64,000 nucleotides of DNA, taken from assembly GCF_032362555.1 (NCBI RefSeq), contig NC_083512.1:4266001-4330000 (forward strand), written 5' to 3'. Positions 25,892 to 36,073 of this stretch are shown here, piece by piece. The notes beneath the pieces were generated by a model, which worked only from the letters and a program-made list of their open reading frames with translations, did not search any database and was not told the DNA's origin. The translations under genes and the position numbers were made by a program. The DNA comes from Amyelois transitella (Eukaryota; Arthropoda; Insecta; Lepidoptera; Pyralidae). Positions within the stretch are counted from its first letter, which is position 1. Each line of letters begins with the position of its first letter.

Positions 25892-26047
25892 ATGGCTAGG
25901 GGCGAGCCTAGTCTCGAGCGTGCCACTTCCGCCATGGGGTTGGGCGACCCCCAGGTAATGGCTAGCCTTACCCTGGCATGCGGGGCTCTGCTGGGGCGGA
26001 CAAAATTTTTCCCTAGCGTCTCGTGGGAATCGCATTATGAACCTTAA
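25892..26047 (+). CDS. Possible small RTE ORF1 (51 aa) overlapping ORF2
   Basis: A 51-residue frame starting MARGEPSLERATSAMG ends at TAA 26045-26047. Its last 11 bases overlap the ORF2 start at 26037, a layout known from some RTE elements with a tiny first ORF. It has no recognised domain, and it may simply be leader sequence. The region is notably GC-rich compared with the flanks. Confidence 0.35.
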   Translation: MARGEPSLERATSAMGLGDPQVMASLTLACGALLGRTKFFPSVSWESHYEP

Positions 26048-26285
26048 AAAGCATATAAATGGCGGCGATGGTGTCCGCACCCCATCACGTCTCGTTCCCG
26101 GCGGGAGCGGTATGCGGTCTGCTGAAAGCCGCTTTGCGACGATGAATGTAAGAGGAGGAATGAAGGATAAGATTGAGGAAGTATGCCAGATGATGGATAA
26201 AAGACGTTTGGATGTGTTGTGCGTGAATGAAACGAAGCGGAAAGGATGCGACGCGACGCAGCACGGCCCACGGCGTATTGGTCTG
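26037..26285 (+). pseudogene. N-terminal part of RTE ORF2, frame-broken
   Basis: The frame starting at ATG 26037 encodes the first endonuclease motifs: FATMNVRGGMKDKIEE, then RLDVLCVNETKRKG with the metal-binding Asn and Glu. It loses homology near 26255-26285 and stops at 26325-26327. The continuation (AYWSG...GCQGVG) is in the next frame. The start overlaps the end of a small upstream frame (25892-26047) by 11 bases. I cannot tell whether ATG 26037 or ATG 26142 is used. Confidence 0.75.
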
Positions 26286-29134
26286 GAATTTCCAGTACCA
26301 GCCGAGGCTGTCAAGGGGTCGGTCTAATTCTTTCTGCACGAATGGCTGAGTGCGTGAATAAGTATGAGTGTGTCAGCCCTCGTCTTCTATGGATTAGGCT
26401 GAAAGTTGGAATCACTCGGATCTTCGTTCTAGGTGTTTATGCACCTTGGGATGTGGGTTCGAGGGGTACAACATCAGCAAAAAGCGAAAACGAGGAGTTC
26501 TGGAATAGTGTAAGAGAAGTATTGAAAGTTACCAAGCCAAATGAGAAGATTATTATGTTAGGTGATTTTAATGGATGGGTGGGTGTAAAGCGTGATGGTT
26601 ATGAAAAGGTGCTTGGTGCGTTTGGTGACGAAAAGGTGAATGATAATGGAAGAAGTGTATTAGAAATTTGTCTAGAGTGGGATCTTTTTGTGTCGAACTC
26701 AATGTTTCAACATAAAGAGATCCACACCTACACAAGAGTGGAAGGTATTTTAAAAAGTATGATAGACTTTGTGATTGTAGATGAAAGATTGAAGAACAAA
26801 GTGCTGGATACCCGTGCATATCGCGGTGCTGGCATTGACTCGGACCATTTACTGGTGATATCCCGGATAAGGGGTATCTTCAATCGCTGGCGGCACAGGG
26901 TAAGGGAGCAAACCAGCGCTTTGGAAAGAGTAAAAGTAGAAAATTTGCAAGATATGGATGTAGGTAAGAAGTATATTAATAGACTGAAGGATGAATTTGA
27001 AGATTTAGAGGAAATGAGCGATATTGAAGATGGATGGAAGCAATTTAAAGAAAGAATTGTGAAAGTAGCTGTTGAAGTGTGTGGTGTAAGTAGAAGAAGG
27101 AAAGGAAAAAATCACAAAAATGCGTGGATGAGTAAAGATGTGCAAGAACTTGTGCGATTAAAGAAGAAAGCATGGCTGGATTTGTTAGCAGCAAAAGCTA
27201 ACTTAAGAATGCAAGAGGTTATAGATGAAGATGTGAATGAAGCACGTAAGGAATATAAGAAAATGAAAGATTTGGTTAAGAAAGCTGTGATTAGAAAGAA
27301 AGAAGAGTATAAAGAGGATTTTGATAAAAGGCTATCAGAAGACTTTCAGTCAAATCTGAAAGTATTCTGGAAATCCGTAAGGTCAGCCCGAGGAAATACT
27401 ATAACCAGAGAGCTGACTAGGATCAGATGCCAGGATGGTAGCGTTGTGAAAGGAGAAGAATGTGTACTAAAGATATGGAAGGACTATTTTGAAAGTTTAT
27501 TTGAAAAAAAGGAAGGAAATAAGAAAGATTTCTGCTATAGCGAAGAAAAAGAGAATGAGATGGAAGGCGAAATTGAAATGTTCGAAATTGTGGAAGCACT
27601 TAAGAGTATGAAAGCGGGAAAGGCTGCTGGGTGTGATAGAGTGTCGGTCGAGATGCTTAAAGCAGGAAAAGGCGTAGTAGCTAGTCAGTTGTACTGCCTT
27701 TTCAATTTGTGTTGGAGAAGCGGCCGAGTACCAAAAGATTGGTGTAAGGCTGTTATCGTGCCACTTTACAAAGGAAAAGGGTCACAGCTGGACTGCAAAA
27801 ATTATCGTGGTATAAGCCTGCTTAGCGTCGTCGGCAAATTGTATGCTAAGGTATTGATTAATAGAGTCAGGAATGAAACTGATGACAAAATATGGGATGC
27901 TCAAGCGGGATTTCGAAAGGGAATGGGATGTACTGATCAGGTCTTTTCCTTGCGGTGCATAGCCGAAAAGTTTTTGGCCAAGAGTCAAAAAGTCTATTGC
28001 ACATTCGTAGATCTGGAAAAGGCCTATGACAGAGTTGAGAGGAATGAATTGTGGTCAGCACTTTCTATGCATGGGGTGAGCAGTCTCTTAATACGAGCAC
28101 TGAAATCCTTATATGAGGATTCGAGTGCTTGTGTCAGGATAAACGGAGCGCACACTGAGTGGTTTAAGATTGAGAAAGGCGTTAGGCAAGGATGTGTTGC
28201 GTCACCGTGGCTGTTCAACCTATTTATGGATAGCTGTTTGACAGATTTGAAAGAGTCTAAAAGTGGATTAAGGATGAATGAGTTACTCGTCAAATGTCTG
28301 CTCTATGCCGACGATCAGGTTATACTGGCGTCATCAGCGGAGGAGTTACAGGAGATGGTAAACTGTATGCATGAAGCTTTAAAAGAGAAAGGAATGAAAG
28401 TGAACGTAAGTAAAACTAAAACACTGGTTTTTGAAATGGAGAAAGAAATGACAGCATGTAATATTTTGATTGGAGGAGAAAAAGTGGAGCAAGTGAAAGA
28501 GTTTGTATATCTAGGATCAAAGTTTACATCAGATGGCAAGTATGATAGTGATATTGAAAGGAGAGTGAACGCGGGGAACATGGTGAATGGAGCTTTGCAT
28601 GCCTTTATGAGCAGTCAGAAACTATCCAAAAAGGCTCGACTGGCTGTGCACAGGGGCGTGTTGGTCCCGACATTAATGTATGGGAGTGAAAGTTGGGTAT
28701 GGCAAAAGAAGCATGAAAGCAGAATAAATGCAGTGGAAATGAGAGCGTTAAGGAGTATGATGGGTGTGAAATTGAGTGACAGGATAAGGAACAGCGTGAT
28801 AAGGGAATGTTGTGATGTGAAAGAAGATGTAGTTACAGGAATAGAAAAGGGTATGTTAAGATGGTTCGGTCATGTGGAGAGGATGAATGAAAGCAGGTTG
28901 ACTAAGCAGATATACAAGGAGAGTGTGGAGGGAAAGGTCGGAGTGGGAAGACCTAGACGAACGTATCTTGATCAAATTAAGGACGTCCTGGTAAAGGGTC
29001 AGGTCAAAAGTACCCGAAACCGCCGAGCTTGTATGAAGAGAGTTATGAATGTGGACGAAGCGAAAGAAGTATGCAGAGATCGTGGCAAGTGGAAAGAGGT
29101 AGTCTCTGCCTACCCCTCCGGGAAAGAGGCGTGA
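26246..29134 (+). CDS. RTE ORF2: endonuclease + reverse transcriptase (962 codons open, N-terminus in another frame)
   Basis: The frame starts inside the endonuclease domain and runs to the stop at 29132-29134. Apurinic-type endonuclease motifs are present: GVYAP, MLGDFNGWVG (about residues 98-107) and the terminal GIDSDH (about 194-199). The reverse transcriptase holds KAAGCDRVSVEML, YRGISLLSVVGKLYAKVL, TFVDLEKAYDR (586-596), GVRQGC and the catalytic YADD at 687-690, followed by FVYLGSKFTSDG. The C-terminal part has the lepidopteran RTE motif RWFGHVERM. The true N-terminus (NVRGGMKDKIEE...LDVLCVNETK) lies in another frame at 26037-26327, so a single-base indel around 26255-26285 breaks this copy. 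The nominal first ATG at 26246 is therefore not the natural start. The protein would nick target DNA and prime reverse transcription from the nick. Confidence 0.9.
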   Translation: MRRDAARPTAYWSGISSTSRGCQGVGLILSARMAECVNKYECVSPRLLWIRLKVGITRIFVLGVYAPWDVGSRGTTSAKSENEEFWNSVREVLKVTKPNEKIIMLGDFNGWVGVKRDGYEKVLGAFGDEKVNDNGRSVLEICLEWDLFVSNSMFQHKEIHTYTRVEGILKSMIDFVIVDERLKNKVLDTRAYRGAGIDSDHLLVISRIRGIFNRWRHRVREQTSALERVKVENLQDMDVGKKYINRLKDEFEDLEEMSDIEDGWKQFKERIVKVAVEVCGVSRRRKGKNHKNAWMSKDVQELVRLKKKAWLDLLAAKANLRMQEVIDEDVNEARKEYKKMKDLVKKAVIRKKEEYKEDFDKRLSEDFQSNLKVFWKSVRSARGNTITRELTRIRCQDGSVVKGEECVLKIWKDYFESLFEKKEGNKKDFCYSEEKENEMEGEIEMFEIVEALKSMKAGKAAGCDRVSVEMLKAGKGVVASQLYCLFNLCWRSGRVPKDWCKAVIVPLYKGKGSQLDCKNYRGISLLSVVGKLYAKVLINRVRNETDDKIWDAQAGFRKGMGCTDQVFSLRCIAEKFLAKSQKVYCTFVDLEKAYDRVERNELWSALSMHGVSSLLIRALKSLYEDSSACVRINGAHTEWFKIEKGVRQGCVASPWLFNLFMDSCLTDLKESKSGLRMNELLVKCLLYADDQVILASSAEELQEMVNCMHEALKEKGMKVNVSKTKTLVFEMEKEMTACNILIGGEKVEQVKEFVYLGSKFTSDGKYDSDIERRVNAGNMVNGALHAFMSSQKLSKKARLAVHRGVLVPTLMYGSESWVWQKKHESRINAVEMRALRSMMGVKLSDRIRNSVIRECCDVKEDVVTGIEKGMLRWFGHVERMNESRLTKQIYKESVEGKVGVGRPRRTYLDQIKDVLVKGQVKSTRNRRACMKRVMNVDEAKEVCRDRGKWKEVVSAYPSGKEA

Positions 29135-31134
29135 TTTTATGTATGTATGTATGTATGTAAAAAGAATGAAAAAAGAAACAGAATGAATCAACCACTACTC
29201 TGCCTCCCAGGTATTACAGTACTCAAGCTAAATCAGCCTTTTTTTAGAACTCTTACTTTAAATGAGTCCAAGACTATCGAGTCTTTTTACAACACTACGC
29301 ATTGTGCAGTAGACATGCGTCAGAAGCACATCCTTTTCCGTTCCACAGGTGCAACGTCGGTGAAGGCTTGTTGTTGTTAGTACGAGTAAGTATATTTCTA
29401 TACATACTAAATATTAAGTAAGTCATTATTGTATAACTAGACAAATATTTGAAAAATCACATAATGACAGCTATTTTAAGAAGGGTTACTTCGTGGATAC
29501 CTTAAAAAAGGAATCTGATTGACTCACAATACGTACAACCTAACCCGCTGGGTCTGAGAATTTTAATTTGGCTTGTAGATTGTAGGTTCCTTAAATGGTG
29601 TATCTTACTAAATATACATACGTTTCTGACTAACTGATTAAATGATAACTAAATCTTTATTATCAATAACTGATTTTAAACTTTCGCGCTGTATTATACT
29701 ATTCAGTCGCTGGGTGACCACAGATCATTGTAACATGATCGAAACGTTCAAGAGAAAATAAAGGTATGTATGTACGTTACGTGCGTGTTTAATAAGTAAT
29801 TTATTATCGAGCTATAAAAACTTTATTATTAAGCTGAAACTTTTTTTATGTTAACATAGATAGAAGTAACATTATAAATATAACATGTAAAACTCACTTT
29901 CACTGAACCTTGTAATCATAAAATAGTTATGAATTATTAATAAATAAAAGATGTGAACCGAAGAACCAATACTTTGTTTGACATGATATTAAATTAAAGT
30001 TTAAAGGAAATCCCTGTATTGCGTGAAAAGCTTTCAATTTTAATTAATTACCGGAACACGTACGTACGTATCATTTTCATTGCTACAATGATCAGCAATA
30101 TCATAATGTACTTAATTGGTTGTTGTAATTGAACATCAGGTCATATTAATATGAGCTCTGATGCAAGGAAAATAGGGTTATTTTAAGTTCAATAAATATT
30201 CTCATTAAATTCTTGTTTAAATTTTACTCCACTATTTGACTATTAATATTTTTAAACTTTCGAGTTACATGATTATTAATGTTTGCGAAACATTATGAAA
30301 TGTTGACTCTAAGATGTAAATAGAAATAGAAATAATAATATTCATAAATAATAATAATAGTATTCAGAATGCTTATTAAATTAATAAATTAGATAGTCAG
30401 ATTTTTCCAAGATGGAAAAACTGATCATCAGATTCCATGTGATATATAGACATGTGATATATGAATAAAATGTGAATGAATTTCTGAAGTACCTACTATT
30501 ATTTTTTTTAATTTATTTGAATAGAATTATTTGACTTTTTTGCTATTTTAATCCCAGTTTTTGGATAGGTATATAATAATCATTGACACTGGAACCGGTA
30601 GCAAATTACTTTTTTCGTCACACGGTTGTCTTTTAAGGGTGAAAGACTCTCTTATTTAAAGGTACTCTTTCACCTACATAATGAATTGTACGTTAACATT
30701 TGACGTTCACTTTATTTCATTCTTAAAAGTAATTTAAAATTCTCCAAACATTTCTAAAACGTCACCTCAACACTTAGGGAACAGGCGGTCTTTTTAATAA
30801 TGCACAATCGCAATACGTCCCATATAAAGGGGAATGCAAACAGTCACCCCGGAAATAAAACTGTGAACGCTGGCGGCCGAAACGTGGCGCGCCTTCAAAT
30901 AACCGATGTACTCAAATTACACGGCGCGCAATGTATGCGGTAGCTTTGTTTTGGACGGTACAGTCAAAAAGCTTATAGCTGTTCTATTCTCTAATTTAAT
31001 TGTTAAACCGTAATTGCAGTATGTGATAATTTTTTTGTTAAATTGCGTTTCTGATTGTAAGTAGGTAGGTACATTCTTTTTTTCTATTTACGTAATCTCC
31101 AATGAGTAAGAGATATTTATTTAAATTTTATTGT

Positions 31135-31258
31135 GTCTCAATTCTATTATTGAGTCAAACAGCTGAACGCGGCCTGCAATCAGTTATTCACTCTTTTCAA
31201 GACTGTTTGCTTTGTCTACCCCTCAAGGGATATAGACGTGACTATATGTATGTATGTA
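31135..31258 (+). repeat. 5'-truncated RTE-ended SINE
   Basis: It starts within the family at TCTCAATTCTATTATTGAG, continues through CAGCTGAACGCGGCCT and CTACCCCTCAAGGGATATAG, and ends in ATGTATGTATGT. Good match. Confidence 0.8.
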
Positions 31259-32382
31259 ACTTTATTGTGCAAAGAATGTTGATGGATAACTCGAAAAAAA
31301 AAAATATTTTTCTATAATTTATTTGCCTGTCGTCATAAAAAAATCAGCCAACGGCATATTTTCCAGAGTATAGTATATAGCATCACTTTTGACTTACAGA
31401 TTCATTAAATTTTCACTGGAGCGAAGCTATAGTCTTATTCAATATTGTATCAAGAATGTACAATGTATCATAACTGGCCTTATGTATTGTAGTAACAGCC
31501 TCTTGATCACGTTCCGCCTCATCAGCCGCTCTCGAAGCTCTGCACAGCGCATGCTGACACTGGAGCCGCGCCAACTATTTATAATGCAGTTCTGAATAAT
31601 CTGAATAACGAACGAGTTGCCGCGATTGACTTCGTTTTTATGTAACGATGCTTTTAATTGACTACCGTTGAATATATTTAATGGAGATTTAGTTTTATTT
31701 CGTAAGGCTTTACAAATTTAGGTTTGAGAAATCAAGTAATAGTTTCTTGCATTTTTACATGCACCTAATACAAATTAACAAAATGATTTAGCTACAAAAT
31801 AAACATTTTGAATTACAATACAATTTGCGACACTTAGAAATGTTTTATTCAGGATCTTTCATAGCACTCGCGTTGCTTAATTTTGTCCGTTCATTTACCA
31901 GACGCCATCAAGCAAAATCTGATAATATCAGGAGCGTCATAACTCCTGCAATCTTACCTGACGCAGGCGGTACAATTTGGGGGCATAAATTTTTAAAAAT
32001 TCGACTGAGTAGAGGGCTCTCCTGGGACGCATAACGTTAACAAATTGCTGCAATTTCCAATGTAACGTGTTTCGATAGCAATTTTCTCTGTCGAAATGAC
32101 GCTCAAGTGCCGGCGGGCCGCGGTGCGCTCTGTCACCATTCGTCAGGATTGCTTTTATTTGCTGACCCTACCGAAATCTTTTCTCTTCTTAAGGGCAGAT
32201 ATGTCTCTTGGGGAAACTTTGGCAGTAAGTTATACATGCCCTCAGAGTGGTTTTTTTCAACAGTAAAAAGTCTTCCTAACGCGTTTTATATGGTAAAATA
32301 ATGTAAGTACTATTAAAGAGAGTAACAGGTGAATTATTAATTGAGGCATCTAATATTGTAAGAGTTAAGGAAAATACTACTT

Positions 32383-32512
32383 TTTAAGCGATCGGCTGCA
32401 ACCTATCACTATTTTTGAATCTCAATTCCATCAATGTAAGAACCATACATTAAACATGGGCCTTTACGTCTTTTGATTATCCTATAAAGTGAAGACATTA
32501 TATTATGTGTAT
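32383..32512 (+). repeat. Decayed RTE-ended SINE fragment
   Basis: TTTAAGCGATCGGCTGCAAC, CTATCACTATTTTTGAATCT and CAATTCCATCA match the family centre. The remainder to about 32512 is too diverged to align with confidence. Confidence 0.5.
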
Positions 32513-33750
32513 GTCGAATAGTTGCCTCTAGCAAAAAATATCGTGATTTTACATTTCAGTTTATAACAAAATAAATCCCATTAAAGTTGCAGTACAACGG
32601 CGGGAAACGAGTAGAATGCAGGCGGTTGATTTACATCGCACAATCAGAAATTTTGACTGATAGACTCATCAATGCCTAGTTCAAATCCTTTGACTAACAA
32701 AGCCAGAGTTGCAGTCAGATTCCCTTTTATGGTGCAGACAATTCTCCGTTAGATAGCTCACCTGCTTACTGATGGCAAGTAATTCTTATTAATGACAAAG
32801 TTAAGCTTTAAAATGAAATTACTTGATTCTACTCATCTAAAATATGTTTGTTGGTGGTACCCTAAGGCGTCCAAATTTCAGCTTTTAAATTTGGTTGAAA
32901 GTTTAAAAAAAAGACGTTGATAAGAAAGATTTTAATAAATATTATTTTTAGGAGCCCCGAAGTATGAAGATAATAGCGGGAAATATCGTAAAATAAAACA
33001 CACTATTTTAGCAGAAGTTACGAAGCCCAAGTCTGAAATTATTAACAAAAGTTTAAAAATTACTTAGCAGAAAAATGTTGTTATCGTATCAGTGAATATA
33101 CCGTTGAACAAAACAATAAAACAAAATACAACGTGAAATCGAAACAAGGAATCATGCGGGCGAAACCAAATTTATGCATAAACCTGACGTCGGCGAAGTA
33201 TCATATTTCAATATGCTAATGAACTTTCATCGTTTTTTCGATTCTCTCAACAACTGTAGGGAAATTGCTGATATTGTTATTTGTTAATTTAATAATGGAA
33301 TGAATATTGTTAAAACTAATGAGCTCTATCTAGGGTTTTATATTCGTGAAAGGCAAAATCTACATACATATGTCATATTTTGTAAATTTTCGTTACAAAA
33401 ATAAGATGAAAGTAAGATAGTAAAAATAATAAGAAATATGTTATGTATAATGGTAAATTTAACTTATTTTTAGAACATGTTCAGTAAATTACAAATAAAG
33501 CTTAGCTCTTTACAACCTGGAGGAAAAATAACCAGAACCTTATTTGAAAATATTCAAATTTAAAGTACTCAAACTTGAAAATCTAGAAGGCAACATACTT
33601 AATTGTCTATTAACAACCTCATTTGCAAATATTCCGAGACTGTGTTGCAGCAAAATGCAAATGCAGACTAAACACTTACGGGCTGTTCTGAATAAAGTCA
33701 GGAAATTAGTCACGCGTTCAACTTTCGTGTCGTGATTAATGAACGCCCAA

Positions 33751-33900
33751 CTTCCTGGCTTGCCTTTGGTTGGCTCTGCTTTGTACTAAGAAATAGTTCC
33801 AAACATAACTTGTCCTTTTTCTTTAATTAGATATTTTTTCTTCCTGGCTCGCCTTTGGTTGACTCTGCTTAGCTATATAGCTAACAACTGGTTCCAAACA
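33751..33900. repeat. Tandem duplication, period about 89 bp
   Basis: CTTCCTGGCTTGCCTTTGGT at 33751 recurs as CTTCCTGGCTCGCCTTTGGT at 33840, each followed by TGG/TGACTCTGCTT and GGTTCCAAACA/AGTTCCAAACA. The copies have diverged modestly. No coding content was seen. Confidence 0.8.
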
Positions 33901-34627
33901 ATTCTGGTTTTATATTTAATTACATATAAAACTAATTACGTATTTTTTTTCGAAATTCCACAATTTTCAAGTATCCATTGTCTTTTTGACGATGTATATT
34001 GCTGATGATTGGTTTTTCATTTAATTATATTAATAATTAAACAAACATAATGATCGCATCTTTATCCCATAAGACTTCAGGCTAGAAGCTTGTTCCATTT
34101 TAAGGCTTAATGAAATGGAGATAGATTCAAATATGTCTATGAAATTGGAGGCGTGCACAAATTTAAAAAGCCAATGCTTTTGGATCATAGCAGAGTGGTC
34201 TTTTCCCTGTCGGCCGAGTGTAACGAGACGGCCCTGTTGACACATCAAACCCTCTGTTCGGGATGTAGGTATTATAAAATATTTCCTCCCCTTGACAGTC
34301 ACGATTCGAGCCTGCAACTTATAAAGCCTAAAGTTTATTTGTTATAATGGGAATATGAAAAATTATTCTAGTTTCGTTACACAAAGGTCAAGTTACGTTG
34401 TGACACGGCTATAAATAAGTAACCTTTTTGAGTGGAAGTTTATTGGAGGATACGTAATACTAGAGAATCTACGCATTGTTTTTAAAAGGGCTTGCATTCG
34501 ACGTACTATGTTAGTAATAAAGACAATGTGGTAACTAATGGAGAGTTACCTAGTTTCGCTTTATCTATGTATATTTTTTTGTGTTGCCAGGCTGTGGCTA
34601 CAACACTTTCTCATAGAAATAAGAATG

Positions 34628-34806
34628 AACGTACCCTAGATCGTATCAGGGACGTCCTAAGGAAAGGCGGGTTAAGAGCACCCAAAACTACGAGATTGAA
34701 TGACAAGAGTTATGAATGTGAATGGAGCGAAAGAATTATGCGAGCTAGTGGAAATATGTAGTTTCATCCTAACTCTCTGGGAAAGAGGCTTGACTTTATA
34801 TATGTT
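34628..34806 (+). mobile_element. Decayed RTE 3' fragment
   Basis: Diverged match to the RTE 3' end: GGGACGTCCTAAGGAAAGG, then AGTTATGAATGTGAATGGAG and CTGGGAAAGAGGCTTGA before a T-rich tail. The coding frame is disrupted. An old insertion. Confidence 0.7.
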
Positions 34807-34817
34807 TCTTTACAAAA

Positions 34818-34995
34818 TCACGTCTTAACCCTTACCGGTTAAACAGAGCCCATAGTTTCGAAAATTCTAGAAGACTAGCTGAAAGCACATAAAAACCTGG
34901 CACACACTAGGTTTTTGCTTTAAAATAGCAGGTTAAAAGATACTTCCTTTCTTTTTCTATTTAATGGTTCTAAAGTATCAGAACCACACGGCATA
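34818..34995 (-). repeat. Decayed RTE-ended SINE, minus orientation
   Basis: It runs from TCACGTCTTAACCCTTACCG and AACAGAGCCCATAGTTTCGA to AACCACACGGCA at the far end, the complement of the family start. The interior is poorly conserved. It lies immediately beyond the RTE scrap at 34628-34806. Confidence 0.5.
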
Positions 34996-35408
34996 AAAAA
35001 CGCTACGATATAAGAGGGAATATCGCAAAAAAATCCGAAAATAGAAACGACAATAACAATGTGCTAATTCCGAAGCTCTATACAGCTACTCGTATTGAAA
35101 GGAAAGGTTAGCTATGAATCACGGGTATTTTTCCGGCTTATAAATCACAAATTCGTTGGCTTATTCTATTTTAACAGGGTCGTTTATGTGGAATTGAAAC
35201 TGCGGTGCCCAACCTCTAAATTGTGAAAGCAATAAATTTGTCGTATAATTCTACAATTATTGTGGTTTGTACAGTCAGGAGAAAAATTGTTTCGTTGGAA
35301 GTTTTGTTTGATATTTGTTGTCCACCAGATAATTAGGTATAGCGTTTGTTTGTTGATAAGTTAGAATTCTGACTTTTGTTATCCTGAAAATTATGACTTT
35401 AATATTTA

Positions 35409-35600
35409 CTAGCGACTCGCAACGCGACGGGTTGCATTTATACAATGACATATAAACCTTTCTATTGAATAACCTTATCTATTAAAAAACCTGCATCAAA
35501 ATCCATTGTGTAGTTTAAAAGATTTAAGCATACATATATACATAGGGACAGACGCGGGAAGCTACTTTACTTTAGTGATTTATATTTTTTATTCGCTACT
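35409..35600 (-). mobile_element. Helitron-like remnant
   Basis: The complement of a CTAGT end (35409-35412) with a subterminal ACTCGCAACGCGACGGGTTG. The other end is not clear, and the right limit given is approximate. Confidence 0.4.
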
Positions 35601-35965
35601 GTAATATTACTAACTAGACATTGTACTATGTTCAATATAAAGTTATAAAACAAATAAAAACGATAAAATCTTTTTATTATCTTGTAACTTGAAATCCAAA
35701 ATGAGGCTAAATTAGACGGTGTAATCCCATTACATCACTCAATACAGTGTACCATGTTGATGCATGTCCAACTTTACTGAACATACTCTGTAGTAATAAT
35801 TAAGCTGTGTTTGCTAATAATGATCGATGTGTTTGTTCGTGTCAGATCCATGTGCACAGACAATTTAAGGCTATGCACACATTTTAGAGTAATATGTTTT
35901 GTACGTAGTGACCATATTACACTTATTCCATGGATTATGAAATAAAAAGTTTGTTTATTTTAAAG

Positions 35966-36073
35966 CTGTCACTATTTCAGTCTCAATTCTATCATTGAAC
36001 TAAACAGCTTAACGTGGCCTATGAGCCTTTTCAAAATATAGGATAAAGACGTAATTATATGTATGCATGTATG
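35966..36073 (+). repeat. 5'-truncated RTE-ended SINE
   Basis: CTGTCACTATTTCAGTCTCA, ATTCTATCATTGAACTAAAC and AGCTTAACGTGGCCTATGAG, then a shortened tail AAAGACGTAATTATATGTAT. Confidence 0.75.

Larger units (their letters stand above)
25741..29157 (+). mobile_element. Nearly full-length RTE-clade non-LTR retrotransposon with 12-bp target-site duplication
   Basis: The element is bracketed by the perfect direct repeat TAAAAAGAATGA at 25729-25740 and 29158-29169. It has a ~300-bp 5' leader, one long endonuclease/reverse-transcriptase frame, almost no 3' UTR, and ends in repeated ATGT directly after the stop. Short tandem repeats in place of poly(A) and a minimal 3' UTR are typical of RTE elements. 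The perfect duplication and the open frame indicate a recent insertion. One frameshift near the start of the endonuclease region probably makes this copy non-autonomous. A related 5'-truncated copy lies at 60633-61213. It sits alone in a large region without host exons. Confidence 0.93.
29170..34627. other. Region without host exons downstream of the RTE
   Basis: AT-rich, with SINE fragments at 31135 and 32383 and isolated GC/CpG-rich patches: 30830-30960 (GGCGGCCGAAACGTGGCGCG, ACGGCGCGCAATG), 31500-31570 and 32100-32150 (GTGCCGGCGGGCCGCGGTGC). None continues into a convincing coding frame. They may be regulatory or relic repeats. Confidence 0.4.

Noticed and set aside
25688..26314. A 208-codon open frame on the minus strand
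   Set aside because: It lies antisense across the RTE 5' leader and ORF2 start; composition is that of the complement of a coding region and no domain is recognisable.
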